A DNA stretch of 39,205 bases from Bacteroides sp. OF04-15BH (lineage in GTDB: Bacteria > Bacteroidota > Bacteroidia > Bacteroidales > Bacteroidaceae), in the NCBI RefSeq assembly GCF_003477995.1, contig NZ_QUEM01000034.1:1-39205 (forward strand), written 5' to 3'. This document shows, one piece after another, positions 39,165 to 39,205 of the stretch. Below the pieces are notes generated by a model. The model did not search any database, was not told where the DNA came from, and was given only the letters and a program-made list of their open reading frames with translations. A program made the translations under genes and the position numbers. Position 1 is the first letter of the stretch, and each line of letters opens with the position of its first letter.

Positions 39165-39205
39165 ATAACCCGTTGGCGGAATTAATTTAGCGCATACTTA
39201 ACCCT

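Overview
The window looks like a chromosome segment from a gut Bacteroidales (Bacteroides/Phocaeicola-like). The clues are Bacteroidetes promoters (-7 TAnnTTTG with a TTG-type -33 element), lipoproteins with acidic residues after the lipobox cysteine, signal peptides ending in AQ, a SAM-like-domain tyrosine recombinase of the type common in this order, and exported glycan hydrolases (GH36, GH89). The species cannot be named from the sequence alone.

Three regions can be separated. (1) 1-345 holds a decayed IS4-type transposase fragment and short repeats. (2) 345-30547 is one uninterrupted minus-strand array of about 22 genes. Most gaps are 2-60 bp, a few genes overlap, and the larger gaps (about 140-215 bp) lie only in the distal part. 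Upstream of it are a 422 bp gene-free stretch, a tyrosine recombinase on the same strand (30970-32169) and a long hairpin (32286-32355). (3) From about 32.6 kb rightward, plus-strand and visibly more GC-rich genes encode a purine permease, a GH36 alpha-galactosidase and a GH89 alpha-N-acetylglucosaminidase, each with its own promoter or terminator signals.

The 30-kb array is the remarkable part. Its core contains an SrfB-like actin-fold ATPase, an SrfC-like P-loop protein, a second P-loop GTPase with N-terminal helical repeats, and an 842-aa bitopic protein that precedes no known family with certainty but resembles the GTPase-associated 'GAP1-N' style. It also encodes two membrane-anchored serine proteases of unrelated folds, a subtilisin type and a trypsin type. 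Both proteases and a DUF805 membrane protein begin with the same roughly 130-residue N-terminal domain, which I do not recognise. This suggests a common cytoplasmic docking or sensing module wired through the membrane to three different outputs. Around this core are small periplasmic helical proteins, Sel1-repeat and Ig-like exported proteins, a possible chagasin-like protease inhibitor, paralogous multi-pass membrane proteins, lipoproteins, and a fusion of MORN repeats with a GH25 lysozyme.

My working reading (inference) is a cell-envelope machine. Cytoplasmic NTPases (SrfB/SrfC-like and the GTPase) assemble on inner-membrane adaptors and control periplasmic proteolysis and peptidoglycan cleavage. 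It could act in envelope surveillance, anti-phage or anti-competitor conflict, or assembly of a surface structure. The recombinase, the composition change and the IS debris suggest acquisition by transfer. No CRISPR array, tRNA or rRNA was seen.
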